This document shows, piece after piece, positions 37,574 through 46,299 of a stretch of 64,000 nucleotides of DNA (the stretch's first letter is position 1; every line of letters starts with the position of its first letter). The stretch is from Rhodopirellula halodulae. GTDB lineage: Bacteria; Planctomycetota; Planctomycetia; Pirellulales; Pirellulaceae. The stretch is from positions 310,001 to 374,000 of the forward strand of contig NZ_JAJKFV010000002.1 in NCBI RefSeq assembly GCF_020966775.1, read 5' to 3'. The notes below the pieces were generated by a model. The model worked only from the letters and a program-made list of their open reading frames with translations. It had not been told where the DNA came from and made no database searches. The position numbers were made by a program, and so were the translations under genes.

Positions 37574-38121
37574 AGACCATTCTTGCGCAGATACGAGACC
37601 GTTCGGTCAAATCGCATCCAGAAATCTGATTGAAACGGATTTAGCTCCGGATACCCGGGGACCAAACATCCGGAATAGGGATAGTTGGTGTATCCGTCGA
37701 GCGGAACCAGCTTCGCTCGCTCGGGATTGCGAGCGAGATAATCACACGTTTCGACGAACACTGCTTCCTGCCGTTCTTCGGGTTGTAGCACATGATCATA
37801 CGCTTGATCCTGCAGCTCAAAATCGATTGTTCGCAATGATTGGTTCAGCCTTGTTCGGAAGTGTTTCATCGCAAGCTTCTGATCGGAGGATTCGAGAATC
37901 CCTAACCACATCAGGTGAATGTGATCCGGCATCAGACAAAAGATTGGGCAAGCAATCGCGTAACGAAACAGCGAATGAGTGAGCAATTCTCGAAAGTGAA
38001 AGTAGAACTTCGCATCCAACCAACCTGTTCGACGATCCCGCATCGTCATCGCCCAATGCACCACGGCATTGCCTCGGTAGGCATTGGCGTCCAGTCGACG
38101 CAAATGATCTCGTTTGCTCAT
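37528..38121 (-). CDS. REP-associated tyrosine transposase (RAYT, Y1 HUH family)
   Basis: About 197 residues. The HUH metal motif is in FCLMPDHIHLMWLG (H67, H69), preceded by the usual HFRELLTHSLFRYAIACPIF strand-helix. The Tyr in ETCDYLARNPERAKLV (Y128) is the likely DNA-linked nucleophile, in the position of the conserved YI-xNPV motif. RAYTs of this family cut single-stranded REP hairpins next to a GTAG foot. The start is the ATG at 38121 (MSKRDHLRRLD), because upstream codons are pure REP-B sequence. The C-terminal VVEFARIPE is also REP-encoded. The gene is bracketed by REP-B copies on both sides, as in known REPtrons. Confidence 0.9.
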   Translation of the reverse strand: MSKRDHLRRLDANAYRGNAVVHWAMTMRDRRTGWLDAKFYFHFRELLTHSLFRYAIACPIFCLMPDHIHLMWLGILESSDQKLAMKHFRTRLNQSLRTIDFELQDQAYDHVLQPEERQEAVFVETCDYLARNPERAKLVPLDGYTNYPYSGCLVPGYPELNPFQSDFWMRFDRTVSYLRKNGLVVEFARIPEAGESE

Positions 38122-38138
38122 GACAAGGGCACCTGAAC

Positions 38139-38328
38139 GTAGCGGACTTCGCCAGAAGTCTTGACTCATCGAAACGTATTGGGCTTCACCAGAAGCCCAG
38201 GTTCACTGAAACGTGGGGGGCTTCGCCAGAAGCTCGGGGGCTCTTCGAAACGTAGTGGACTTCGCCAGAAGTCCAGAAGCAAGAAAAGCGACGGAATGCG
38301 GGCCAGGAATCCTGGCGAATTCCACTAC
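38139..38328. repeat. REP-B array upstream of the RAYT
   Basis: Four copies in one orientation beginning at 38139, 38176, 38213 and 38252 (spacing 37, 37 and 39), then an inverted copy at 38306-38328. The copy at 38176 has a compensated stem GGGCTTC/GAAGCCC. The inverted copy gives the TAG stop of the next gene. Confidence 0.9.
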
Positions 38329-39314
38329 TTCATGGCGGGTTCTCGCAGCTTGGTTCCGTTGGTCGTGAGCACCTGGAAGTGGTGAATCCCGACTTTCTGG
38401 CCGTCGGTGTACTGCCACACTACTTTCTTATCGCGTGTCACCTCGAACAGCTTCGGGGCGTGAGGATCGGCACGTCCAGCGGCGTAGCTGGTGATGACGA
38501 TGTTTCCATTGGGCAGCACCTGAGCACCACAGGGATCTTGCAACCACTCACCAGGCAAATCGTCGTTGGTCAACTTCCAAACGACATTTCCCTCGCGGTC
38601 AAAATCAACGACTCGGTTGCCGTGAGTGCAGCAGACAAGCGTCTGGTTATCGCCATGTCGGATCGCGGTGAACGGCCAAGTATGAATCTTGTGCTGAGTA
38701 TCACCTGAGACGGTTGTGTCGAACTTCCGCAAGACATTGCCGTTCGGGTCATATTGAAAAACAGCAAAATCAAGCAGATGCGGAACAAGGTAGGTTCCAT
38801 CTTCGACCTTGCGTGCCATGCGCGTCTGCATGTGATGATTCTCCGTTTGACACGCCAATGGAAATTCAACCAAGACCTTCCCGTCCGGACCAAGCTCGAT
38901 CAGACGTGGTCGGTCTCCCGCTTCCGTGATGACCAAGTTGCCGTCCGGGGTCGGCTGAGCACTGTTGACCTCGCTTTGCGTGCCTTTCCAAAGCAGTGTT
39001 TCTGTTTCGTCCGGATCAATTTGGACGACAGCTCCACCCTTGTACCGTTTGGATTTACTGAGCGTCAGAATGATCGTGCCGTCCCCGAGGACATAGCCGT
39101 CTCGCGTGGCCGCCGGATACGTCCAACTCTTCGTGCCATCCGCTTTCATAATGTAAGTGTTCTTGCCACATGCTAAAAAGCTGTGTGTGGTGTCTTGAGC
39201 AATCACACCGACTGCGAAGAAAGACAAAGCGATCGAAGAGACCATTTGCAACAGGATTTGATTCAGCCTCCTCGCGTCAGGAAGACTCATTGAACGGAAC
39301 GCGGAGGAATTCAT
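38325..39314 (-). CDS. secreted beta-propeller protein, arylsulfotransferase/PQQ-like
   Basis: A 329-residue protein with a long signal-type N-terminus (hydrophobic core MVSSIALSFFAVGVIA, about 24-39). The rest is repeated beta-propeller blades: TYIMKADGTKSWTYP, VVQIDPDETETLLWKG, LVITEAGDRPRLIELGPDGKVLVEF, VFQYDPNGNVLRKFD, VVDFDREGNVVWKL and LFEVTRDKKVVWQY. This pattern fits arylsulfotransferase-like or PQQ-binding-like propellers common in planctomycetes. No catalytic residue is evident. The TAG stop lies inside a REP-B copy. It lies downstream of a sulfatase gene on the same strand, beyond a REP-like minisatellite. Confidence 0.72.
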   Translation of the reverse strand: MNSSAFRSMSLPDARRLNQILLQMVSSIALSFFAVGVIAQDTTHSFLACGKNTYIMKADGTKSWTYPAATRDGYVLGDGTIILTLSKSKRYKGGAVVQIDPDETETLLWKGTQSEVNSAQPTPDGNLVITEAGDRPRLIELGPDGKVLVEFPLACQTENHHMQTRMARKVEDGTYLVPHLLDFAVFQYDPNGNVLRKFDTTVSGDTQHKIHTWPFTAIRHGDNQTLVCCTHGNRVVDFDREGNVVWKLTNDDLPGEWLQDPCGAQVLPNGNIVITSYAAGRADPHAPKLFEVTRDKKVVWQYTDGQKVGIHHFQVLTTNGTKLREPAMK

Positions 39315-39510
39315 GGAAGACTTTCTTTCAAAGTGGGATGGGGTGAAAATCTTGGCGGTTTTCGATGCAGGGTGGGATAAAAGTCTTGGCAGCTTCTGCT
39401 GTGGAATGCGCCGAAAGTCTTGACGACTTTCGCTACGGAATGAGTTGAGAGTCTTGGCAGGATGTCACGACGGAATGCTTCGGAAGGACAGGCGACTTTC
39501 GCTACGAGTT
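39311..39510. repeat. 34-nt minisatellite of degenerate REP-A units
   Basis: Equivalent points of the unit (the CTTGG/CTTGA core) occur at 39351, 39385, 39419 and 39453, exactly 34 bases apart, and degenerate units at 39317 and 39487 keep the phase. The unit at 39412-39436 is a near-perfect inverted REP-A. The array fills most of the gap between a sulfatase stop and the propeller gene start. Confidence 0.8.
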
Positions 39511-39606
39511 GACGCTTGGCCTCACGGGAAAGCGACAATGCACCGAACCCGTTACTGGAGAGGATCGGGACATCCATTCCCATGCCATCGAGCCTTCTCA
39601 ATGTGA

Positions 39607-41073
39607 TCAATCATTTCCTCGGTCCTCTCCGGTGTTTGATCGACGATGGTGCGGAGCCTGGCGCCTGTCCTTCTGTGTCAACGAACGGTCGTAGACTTTC
39701 CCCGGCCGGACCGGCTCGTGAGCCTCGGATGCGTACTCGACCAGTTGTTTGAGAACCCCAGGATGCTCGTCGGCGACGTTGTTCTTTTCTTCGACGTCGC
39801 TGGACAGATCATAAAGCTCCCAATCCGCTTTGGCGGCTCGGTAAGCCTTCCACTGATCCTTCCGCACGGCTCGTTGGTTACCGTATTCCCAGTAGAGAGT
39901 CTGATGAGTTTCTTGCCCCTTCTCATCGAGCAGAGTTGGAAGAAACGAAACGCCATCCGTTTCTGGGCAGGTGGTGTCGGTTAGCTCAGCCAGTGTTGGC
40001 ATGACGTCTTGAAAACACAACAAATGATCGGACACGTTGCCCGCTTTCACACGCCCTGGCCACCGCACCAAGTACGGCACTCTCAGGCCGCCTTCATAGA
40101 GCGAACCTTTGCCAGCACGAAAACGTTCGCCCGTCTTGGGATTCAGGTTGGGAGCAAAGAATCCATGCGGCCTTTCGTCTGTTTTGAAGTAGTCTTGTCC
40201 GCCATTGTCGCCGCACAAAAAGACGATGGTGTTTTCGTCGATCTCCTGCTCGCGTAACAGATCTAGTATCTCGCCAAGTTGTCGATCCACTAAATGCAGG
40301 AACGCCGCATACACTCGTGCATCGCGATCTGTTTTCTGGCCCGCCGTCCATGGCTTGTCTTTAAAAAGCATCCAAGACGGGTCATCTTCGTCGATCCCCC
40401 AAATCCCATGCGGCGGTGTCCAGGGCAGGTAGCAGAAGAACGGCTTGTCACGATTTCGTTGAATGAACTTCTTCGCTTCTTCGAAGATAACCAATTGAGC
40501 ATGGGTGTCACCTTCATAGAACGATTCACCTGGATTGCCGGGGAGCAGAACTTCTTGGCTGTTGCGGATCAAATACTGTGGGTAGAACGTGTGAGCGTGA
40601 ACTTGGTCGTAGTACCCAAAGAACTCATCAAAGCCATGCTCTTCGGGGATCCCCGATGTCCCGCGACCTCCGATGCCCCATTTGCCAAAGCCACCGGTGA
40701 CATAGTCCGACTCCCGAAGCATGGTCGCGAGCGTTGGCTCGTCGGCTCGGATGGGTGAGAAGCCATCGTTGACTCGCATGGACGTGTGCCCGGAGTGCAA
40801 CCCAGTCAACAACACGCAACGTGTCGGTCCGCACACCGGGGCGCCCGCGTACGCGTTGGTGAAACGCATGCCTTCACGAGCAAACTGATCAATGTTTGGA
40901 GTCAACAGCTCCGGGTGCCCCATATGCCCCGATTCGAAATAGCCCCACTCGTCCAACATCAAGTAGATGATGTTTGGCTTTTCATTGGCACGAGCATTTC
41001 CGATGAAACAAGCCAGCGATAGGGCAACGAACGTCAACCATCGCGAGAGGAATTGGATTGGCAAGGTCTTCAC
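39607..41073 (-). CDS. secreted sulfatase of the LDEWGYFE-type subfamily
   Basis: A 488-residue sulfatase with signal peptide (1-30) and formylglycine motif CGPTR (C81), FGKWGIGGRG, LCGDNGGQDY and QRAVRKDQWKAYR. The first metal motif reads YLMLDEWGYFESG (37-49), with Asp-Glu where most sulfatases have Asp-Asp and GYFE for GYGD. I recall this variant in planctomycete sulfatases, so it is probably a subfamily trait and not a defect. The start is a GTG at 41073; the signal peptide follows immediately and no later ATG fits. The extreme C-terminus (QKDRRQAPHHRRSN) is basic and divergent. Confidence 0.85.
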   Translation of the reverse strand: MKTLPIQFLSRWLTFVALSLACFIGNARANEKPNIIYLMLDEWGYFESGHMGHPELLTPNIDQFAREGMRFTNAYAGAPVCGPTRCVLLTGLHSGHTSMRVNDGFSPIRADEPTLATMLRESDYVTGGFGKWGIGGRGTSGIPEEHGFDEFFGYYDQVHAHTFYPQYLIRNSQEVLLPGNPGESFYEGDTHAQLVIFEEAKKFIQRNRDKPFFCYLPWTPPHGIWGIDEDDPSWMLFKDKPWTAGQKTDRDARVYAAFLHLVDRQLGEILDLLREQEIDENTIVFLCGDNGGQDYFKTDERPHGFFAPNLNPKTGERFRAGKGSLYEGGLRVPYLVRWPGRVKAGNVSDHLLCFQDVMPTLAELTDTTCPETDGVSFLPTLLDEKGQETHQTLYWEYGNQRAVRKDQWKAYRAAKADWELYDLSSDVEEKNNVADEHPGVLKQLVEYASEAHEPVRPGKVYDRSLTQKDRRQAPHHRRSNTGEDRGND

Positions 41074-41118
41074 TCACTGTCAAAGTCATGTACGGGCACT
41101 CTTCGATTCCCTCGCGAA

Positions 41119-41178
41119 GATGCCGGGGCCCCAACACTGATGCCGGGACCCTGTCGCTGATGCCAGGCGACAAGGTGA
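41119..41178. repeat. three imperfect 20-nt direct repeats
   Basis: Units starting GATGCC at 41119, 41139 and 41159 with a GGGGCC/GGGACC/AGGCGA continuation. They lie in the 300-base gap 41074-41374, which otherwise holds no supported gene. The function is unknown. Confidence 0.6.
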
Positions 41179-41374
41179 CATGAGCATACCTCCCGCCGAA
41201 TTGCCGCGAAGAGATCATCGTCGATAAAGCAACACGCTTTTCCAGGACGAAACGCAACGCGACGCCAACGATTTGCGACACGATGGCAGTATGGAGACAG
41301 CCACAAGAGGGCATGTCGCCTCGTGATGGCTGTTCTGCAAGTGTCGGTTCGTTCAAGAAAGCCAGCCACTGCGA

Positions 41375-42112
41375 TCACTCTTCGAACACCATCGACTCAG
41401 TCTTGGCGCCGAGTTTCGACAACGTCTCTTTCAGTTCATTCACCATGGCGGGCGGACCGCAGAGATAGAACGGCTGCGAGAAATCGTCCACACGTTTCTG
41501 CAACCACTGTTGATCGATTCGCCCCTGTTCGTAATCGCGGTGCTGTTCCTGCGTCAACGTGCAAACGACGGCATGGCCCAAGATCCGAAACAGCTCGCCT
41601 TGCAAGAAAACGTTCTGATGTTGCTTGTTGGAAAAAAACAATCGATTCCCCTCCAGTTCCCCATCTCTTTCAAGCTGTCTGAGAATCGAAACGAAAGGCG
41701 TGATACCAGCACCGCCCGCGATGAAGACACCGGGGCCTTGATACTCGATCGTGCCCCACGGATCACCAAAGATCACTCGGTCATTCACCTCGATTTCGCG
41801 ACCAAGATGTTCCGTGACACCTTCGTGTTCAGGAAACTCCGCTGTCGGGTACGACTTGATGATGAATTCCAACCGAGGGTTGTTGGGCAGGCTGGTGATC
41901 GTGAAGGGACGTTTCTTCTCGCGATAGCCGACTTCGTCGATGGACAGCTCAACAGCTTGCCCCGGCCGAAACTCGAACCCTTCCGGTTTTTCAACCACGT
42001 AAAGGTTCACGTGCTCGGCCAATTGCTCGCGATGCAACACGCGTCCTCGATGTTTCCCGTAACTGTCCCAATCTGTCGTGCCGCTTTGTGGTTGAGTCTC
42101 TGCGGTGCTCAT
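41375..42112 (-). CDS. FAD-dependent ferredoxin-NADP reductase-type oxidoreductase
   Basis: A 245-residue flavoprotein of the FNR superfamily without a globin or iron-sulfur domain. FAD site: [14 protein letters not shown] and [14 protein letters not shown] (the RxxS/T-type motif, about 67-80). NAD(P) site: [20 protein letters not shown] (about 128-147) and the C-terminal [21 protein letters not shown], ending in the typical EE after SMVF. It resembles the reductase half of flavohemoglobins, so the electron acceptor is unclear. It is transcribed away from katG across a 519-base gap with a REP-A minisatellite; a shared response to oxidative stress is possible but not shown. Confidence 0.82.
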   Translation of the reverse strand: MSTAETQPQSGTTDWDSYGKHRGRVLHREQLAEHVNLYVVEKPEGFEFRPGQAVELSIDEVGYREKKRPFTITSLPNNPRLEFIIKSYPTAEFPEHEGVTEHLGREIEVNDRVIFGDPWGTIEYQGPGVFIAGGAGITPFVSILRQLERDGELEGNRLFFSNKQHQNVFLQGELFRILGHAVVCTLTQEQHRDYEQGRIDQQWLQKRVDDFSQPFYLCGPPAMVNELKETLSKLGAKTESMVFEE

Positions 42113-42212
42113 GTTCGTTCCTTAGTGAGTAGAGGTTCTTTAGCAAACGCCTTCGCAGAGAGCCGCGAAAAGAATGCCAAACCCCAAGGAGCGATCCACC
42201 AAAAACCCATCC

Positions 42213-42381
42213 GTAGCGAATGTCGCCAAGACTTTCGTCGCACCATCCGTACCGAAAGTCATCCAAACCCTCGACGCCCCAACCGTAGCGAAAGTCGTCA
42301 AGACTTTCGTCGCACCGTCCGTAGCGAAAGTCGTCAAGACTTTCGACAAAACAAACCTAGAAAATGTCGTAAAGACATTCG
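42213..42381. repeat. 36-nt REP-A minisatellite between FNR-type gene and katG
   Basis: Five direct units start at 42213, 42249, 42285, 42321 and 42357, exactly 36 bases apart. The central units carry GTAG, then CGAAAGTC, loop GTCAA, GACTTTCG; first, second and fifth are degenerate. The 11-base linkers are similar in units 1 and 3 and divergent in the others. The gap 42113-42631 holds no gene I can support, although the katG frame stays open across it. Confidence 0.85.
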
Positions 42382-42631
42382 TCCACTCAACATCTCTCCG
42401 CAAACGCTCAGCAATTCTCCCGACTTCAAAACCAAGCCTCGACGCACCACTCGCAACAACTGCGAGACACCGCAACGCGATCTGAATGGAGGGCCGCACA
42501 CAACGGATCATCGACTTCCAATCCGTGCCGGTGTTCAGCTTCCTAGCATGTCGCATCAGCGATTGCGCCACCGCATCGCGATCATCTCAAGTGCGATCGA
42601 ACCCGTCCCATCAACTTTTCTGCGAGCCACC

Positions 42632-45013
42632 ATGTCCACAACCGAATCAAAATGTCCATTCCCTCATGGTGGCTCGTCCAAACCCGTTGACATGGAAAAC
42701 GGTGGACATGACACCACGACCAAGGTCACCACGCGAGCCGCAACCACGGGAGCCTGCCCGTTCCGCGGGACGCGCATCGGTGGCGCCATCGGATCGGAAC
42801 CTCAACTGGATCACTGGTGGCCCAACCGATTGAAAGTCGAACTGCTGCACCGGGATCCCATCCAAGCCAACCCCCTTCGTGATTTGAACTACCAGCAGGC
42901 TTTCAGCGAGATCAATTACGACCAACTCAAAGCCGACATTCGCCAGCTTCTCCGAACGTCAGTCGATTGGTGGCCGTGCGACTATGGCAATTACGGACCA
43001 CAAATGATCCGTATGGCGTGGCACTCCGCCGGAACGTATCGCATTGCCGATGGCCGCGGCGGTGCGGGCGGCGGGATGCAGCGGTTCGCTCCCATCAACT
43101 CCTGGTGGGACAACGGCAACACGGACAAATCACGTCGCTTGCTCTGGCCAATCAAACAAAAATACGGAGCCAAACTCAGTTGGGCGGACCTGATGATTCT
43201 GACCGGCAATGTCGCGCTCGAAGACATGGGCTTCCGGACATTTGGTTTTGCTGGCGGACGAATCGACCAGTGGGAACCCGACTCGGCAACCTACTGGGGT
43301 CCCGAAGGCTGGGCCGGCGACGACCAGGTTGGACATCCGGACGAGATGGTGACGCTCGACGAGCGTTGGGAAGGCGATCCCAAACAAGAGCACTGGGACC
43401 TTGAGAACCCCGTCGCGGCAACTCACCAAGCGATCATCTATGTCAATCCAGAAGGCCCCGATGGCAACGGCGATCCGATGGACAGCGCTCGCGAAATTCG
43501 TGAAAGCTTCGCACGGATGGCGATGAACGATGAAGAAACCGTGGCACTGATTGCGGGCGGTCACGCCTTCGGCAAGTCGCACGGAATGGTCAATCCGGCC
43601 GAGATCGGTGCCGCACCGGAAGCCGCTTCCATGAAAGAGATGGGACTTGGTTGGAATAACCCGGTTGGTACCGGCAACGCCGAGTACACAATGACCAATG
43701 GCATCGAAGGGTCTTGGACATCCAACCCAACTCAGTGGGACAACGAGTACCTGCAAAACCTCTTCACCTACGAATGGAAGAAGACGGAAAGCCCCGCCGG
43801 TGCTTTGCAGTGGACTCCGGTGGAAGACGACGCACGCACGACGCCGGATGCCCACATCGAAGGCAAGCAGAATCCGTTGATGATGATGACGTCCGACATT
43901 GCACTGAAAGAAGATCCCATCTATCGCAAGATCTGCGAACGCTTTCTAGAAGACTTCGATTACTTTGCAGATGCGTTTTCGCGAGCTTGGTACAAGCTGA
44001 CTCACCGTGACATGGGACCGGTCGATCGATACGTCGGCCCGGAAATTCCCGACGAACTGTTGCCTTGGCAAGATCCAGTGCCGTCGCTGGATCACGAAAC
44101 GGTTTCCTCGGACGATATCGCCGCTTTGAAAACCAAAGTGCTCGGCAGTGGTTTGTCCGTATCGCAATTGGTCTCGGCCGCGTGGGCCTCCGCATCCACC
44201 TACCGCGACAGCGACAAACGCGGCGGTGCTAACGGAGCCCGCGTACGGTTGGAGCCTCAGATCAACTGGGAAGTCAACAACCCCGCACAGCTTAAAGAAA
44301 CGCTCGCGACACTCGAATCAATCCAACAACAATTCAACGAGTCACAAACCACCGACAAGAAGATTTCCATCGCGGATCTAATTGTATTGGCAGGTTGTGC
44401 GGGAATTGAAAAAGCGGCCCAGGACGCGGGCATCGACGTCGAAGTCCCATTCGTTCCCGGACGAATGGACACGACGCAGGAATGGACGGACGAAGCGAGC
44501 TTTGAGTGGTTGAAGCCCGTCGTGGATGGTTTCCGCAACTATCGAAACGACCAAGTGACCTACAAAGTCCCGCCGGAGCATTTGTTCTTGGACAAGGCTC
44601 ACTTGCTGAAGCTAACCGCGCCCGAATGGACGGCGCTGTCCGGCGGGCTGAAGGTGCTGAACGTCAACCATGACGGCTCCGCACACGGTGTGTTCACCGA
44701 AACACCAGGCCGCCTTACCAACGACTTCTTCCGAGTCCTAACATCCATGGAAGTTCAGTGGGAACCGCAGAGCGATGACGAACTGTTGTTCGACATCAAA
44801 GATCGCGAAACCGGCGAGACCAAATACACAGCCACACGATGCGACTTGGTGTTCGGCAGCAACGCTCAACTCCGCCAAGTCGCCGAGGTCTACGCCGCCG
44901 ACGATGGCCACGAACGTTTGGTCAACGACTTCGTCCAAGCATGGCACAAAGTCATGATGCTCGACCGGTTCGATGTGCCCGAAGAGCGAGCTCAAGCAAT
45001 GTCCATTTGCTAA
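42632..45013 (+). CDS. katG: catalase-peroxidase KatG
   Basis: A 793-residue bifunctional haem catalase-peroxidase. The distal site is [12 protein letters not shown] (R127, W130, H131), the proximal haem ligand H311 is in [10 protein letters not shown], and the Met-Tyr-Trp adduct residues are W130, Y270 (IIYVNPEGP) and M296 (FARMAMND). A second, catalytically silent peroxidase-like domain follows ([21 protein letters not shown] onward). The frame is open 1.1 kb upstream, but the ATG at 42632 ([14 protein letters not shown]) gives a family-like N-terminus that is only somewhat longer than usual. It removes H2O2 in the cytoplasm. The gap 45014-45308 after it holds nothing I can identify. Confidence 0.95.
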   Translation: MSTTESKCPFPHGGSSKPVDMENGGHDTTTKVTTRAATTGACPFRGTRIGGAIGSEPQLDHWWPNRLKVELLHRDPIQANPLRDLNYQQAFSEINYDQLKADIRQLLRTSVDWWPCDYGNYGPQMIRMAWHSAGTYRIADGRGGAGGGMQRFAPINSWWDNGNTDKSRRLLWPIKQKYGAKLSWADLMILTGNVALEDMGFRTFGFAGGRIDQWEPDSATYWGPEGWAGDDQVGHPDEMVTLDERWEGDPKQEHWDLENPVAATHQAIIYVNPEGPDGNGDPMDSAREIRESFARMAMNDEETVALIAGGHAFGKSHGMVNPAEIGAAPEAASMKEMGLGWNNPVGTGNAEYTMTNGIEGSWTSNPTQWDNEYLQNLFTYEWKKTESPAGALQWTPVEDDARTTPDAHIEGKQNPLMMMTSDIALKEDPIYRKICERFLEDFDYFADAFSRAWYKLTHRDMGPVDRYVGPEIPDELLPWQDPVPSLDHETVSSDDIAALKTKVLGSGLSVSQLVSAAWASASTYRDSDKRGGANGARVRLEPQINWEVNNPAQLKETLATLESIQQQFNESQTTDKKISIADLIVLAGCAGIEKAAQDAGIDVEVPFVPGRMDTTQEWTDEASFEWLKPVVDGFRNYRNDQVTYKVPPEHLFLDKAHLLKLTAPEWTALSGGLKVLNVNHDGSAHGVFTETPGRLTNDFFRVLTSMEVQWEPQSDDELLFDIKDRETGETKYTATRCDLVFGSNAQLRQVAEVYAADDGHERLVNDFVQAWHKVMMLDRFDVPEERAQAMSIC

Positions 45014-45308
45014 CCCGAATGCCTTGCCTCGCAGCAAACGATTGACCGCCTCCCCGAGTGTAACCCCCAGCGTGAGATACTTTCGGGGTTCTCTCTTTCC
45101 TAAACCCCGACCCCAAAACACCTTACGAAATCAGAGGCCGTTCCGGCTAAAAACGGCACAAACGTCACTCGTAGGAACCAAAACAAGAGACGCGATAGGC
45201 AATCGCCAGTTCCACCTCGCTAACCAACAACGAACGGTTCGCGGCGATACATTCGCGAAGCGTCAGTCGCGTGTAACCACGATCGAACGTCCAGTGGTCT
45301 GAAACCAA

Positions 45309-46265
45309 TTACTCGTTGTCATCAAGATCCGAAGTTGATTTGGCAACGCGCAGAGCCTCGCTGGACACATACCTCTGACCCATCGTAAACGCGGTCGGTT
45401 TGCCCGATTTCGATCTTTTATCGTTCGGTATCGGATTATCCAATACGAGAGTGTCTGGTGAGTCCGGCGCTGATAGCAGCAGGATTTTAAATCGTTCACC
45501 TTCAGGTCGGTATCCTTCTTCAATCAACTGATTGACCAACTCAGCCAACGGCGTTTCAGCAGAGCCTTTTGTCATGACCACATCGTCGTAGGAAGCGATG
45601 ACCTTTGGCACCAGCGGGTAAATGACTCCTTTGGAATAGAAACCAATCCGGCTTACTAGCTGAAATGAACGGTTTGGTTGACAAACGTATGCATGCAGCT
45701 TTTCGTATTCTGGCCAAGCATTCCGAGCAGCAACGATGACTGTGTCATTCAAACTCGCGGTGAGCCCTTCGGCCTCAAGCATGGACTGCAGCTCACGCAA
45801 AAGAAACGCTTCACGTTCGGAGACAACTTCCTTCGGGTCCTCGAGAAGCTCGTTGATTGCTTGATCCAGCATTGTGAATGAAGCCCAGGCGACCCGATCG
45901 TCCTCCACGGAGTCCAATGCCCTTGGGCGAACATCGTCAGGGGTTAGCACGAGAAGCAAAAGATTGGATTCAGTAGCTTCATCCAGCCGCTTCAGATGCC
46001 GAACAAGCTGGTCGCGGCGAACCGTGTTCCGCTGAATCTTTGTTTCGATAAGCAATCTTAAACTGCTCTGAATGATCGCATCCGGAACTCCAGCCGCGCC
46101 TTTAGAAGGCTGGTTTTCAAAGCGAATCAATTGAAACTCTGACTGCTCCAGCAGGGCACCGACCAGCCTCTCCATCCGATCAATCGAAAGTGAACGAAGT
46201 ACCGCGAGGCATGAAGCGGTGACTCGGTTTTCGCCAGTAGAGTAAGTGGAAAAAATGCTGGTCAT
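45309..46265 (-). CDS. PD-(D/E)XK nuclease-like protein
   Basis: A 318-residue protein. Residues about 55-75 read GAAGVPDAIIQSSLRLLIETKI, which fits the PD-x(n)-ExK core of restriction-type nucleases (D62, E73, K75), followed by a helix with RRDQLVRHLKRL. The C-terminal half (from about 165) is of unknown fold, with FQLVSRIGFYSKGVIYPLVPKV. There is no HTH or membrane segment. It lies 34 bases from another nuclease-type gene on the same strand at the downstream edge of the dnd operon, which suggests a defence role. The match is by motif only, and the protein could be a system effector or a solitary nuclease. Confidence 0.6.
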   Translation of the reverse strand: MTSIFSTYSTGENRVTASCLAVLRSLSIDRMERLVGALLEQSEFQLIRFENQPSKGAAGVPDAIIQSSLRLLIETKIQRNTVRRDQLVRHLKRLDEATESNLLLLVLTPDDVRPRALDSVEDDRVAWASFTMLDQAINELLEDPKEVVSEREAFLLRELQSMLEAEGLTASLNDTVIVAARNAWPEYEKLHAYVCQPNRSFQLVSRIGFYSKGVIYPLVPKVIASYDDVVMTKGSAETPLAELVNQLIEEGYRPEGERFKILLLSAPDSPDTLVLDNPIPNDKRSKSGKPTAFTMGQRYVSSEALRVAKSTSDLDDNE

Positions 46266-46299
46266 TGGATTTGGGTGCCGTTGTTATGCAAACAGTTGT

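Noticed and set aside
39311..39610. 99-residue ORF on the minus strand
   Set aside because: It is mostly translated REP-A minisatellite (SVAKVVKTF) and has no independent coding signal.
41070..41378. Overlapping minus-strand ORFs in the gap after the sulfatase
   Set aside because: No recognisable content or ribosome site; one frame crosses the three 20-nt repeats.
42213..42381. CRISPR-like array with a 36-nt period
   Set aside because: The whole 36-nt unit recurs and not a constant repeat with unique spacers; linkers are only 11 bases; the units are REP-A hairpins found elsewhere; no cas gene is nearby.
41510..42631. N-terminal extension of KatG in the same open frame
   Set aside because: Translation is not KatG-like, covers the antisense of the FNR-type gene and the REP-A array, and a family-typical start lies at 42632.
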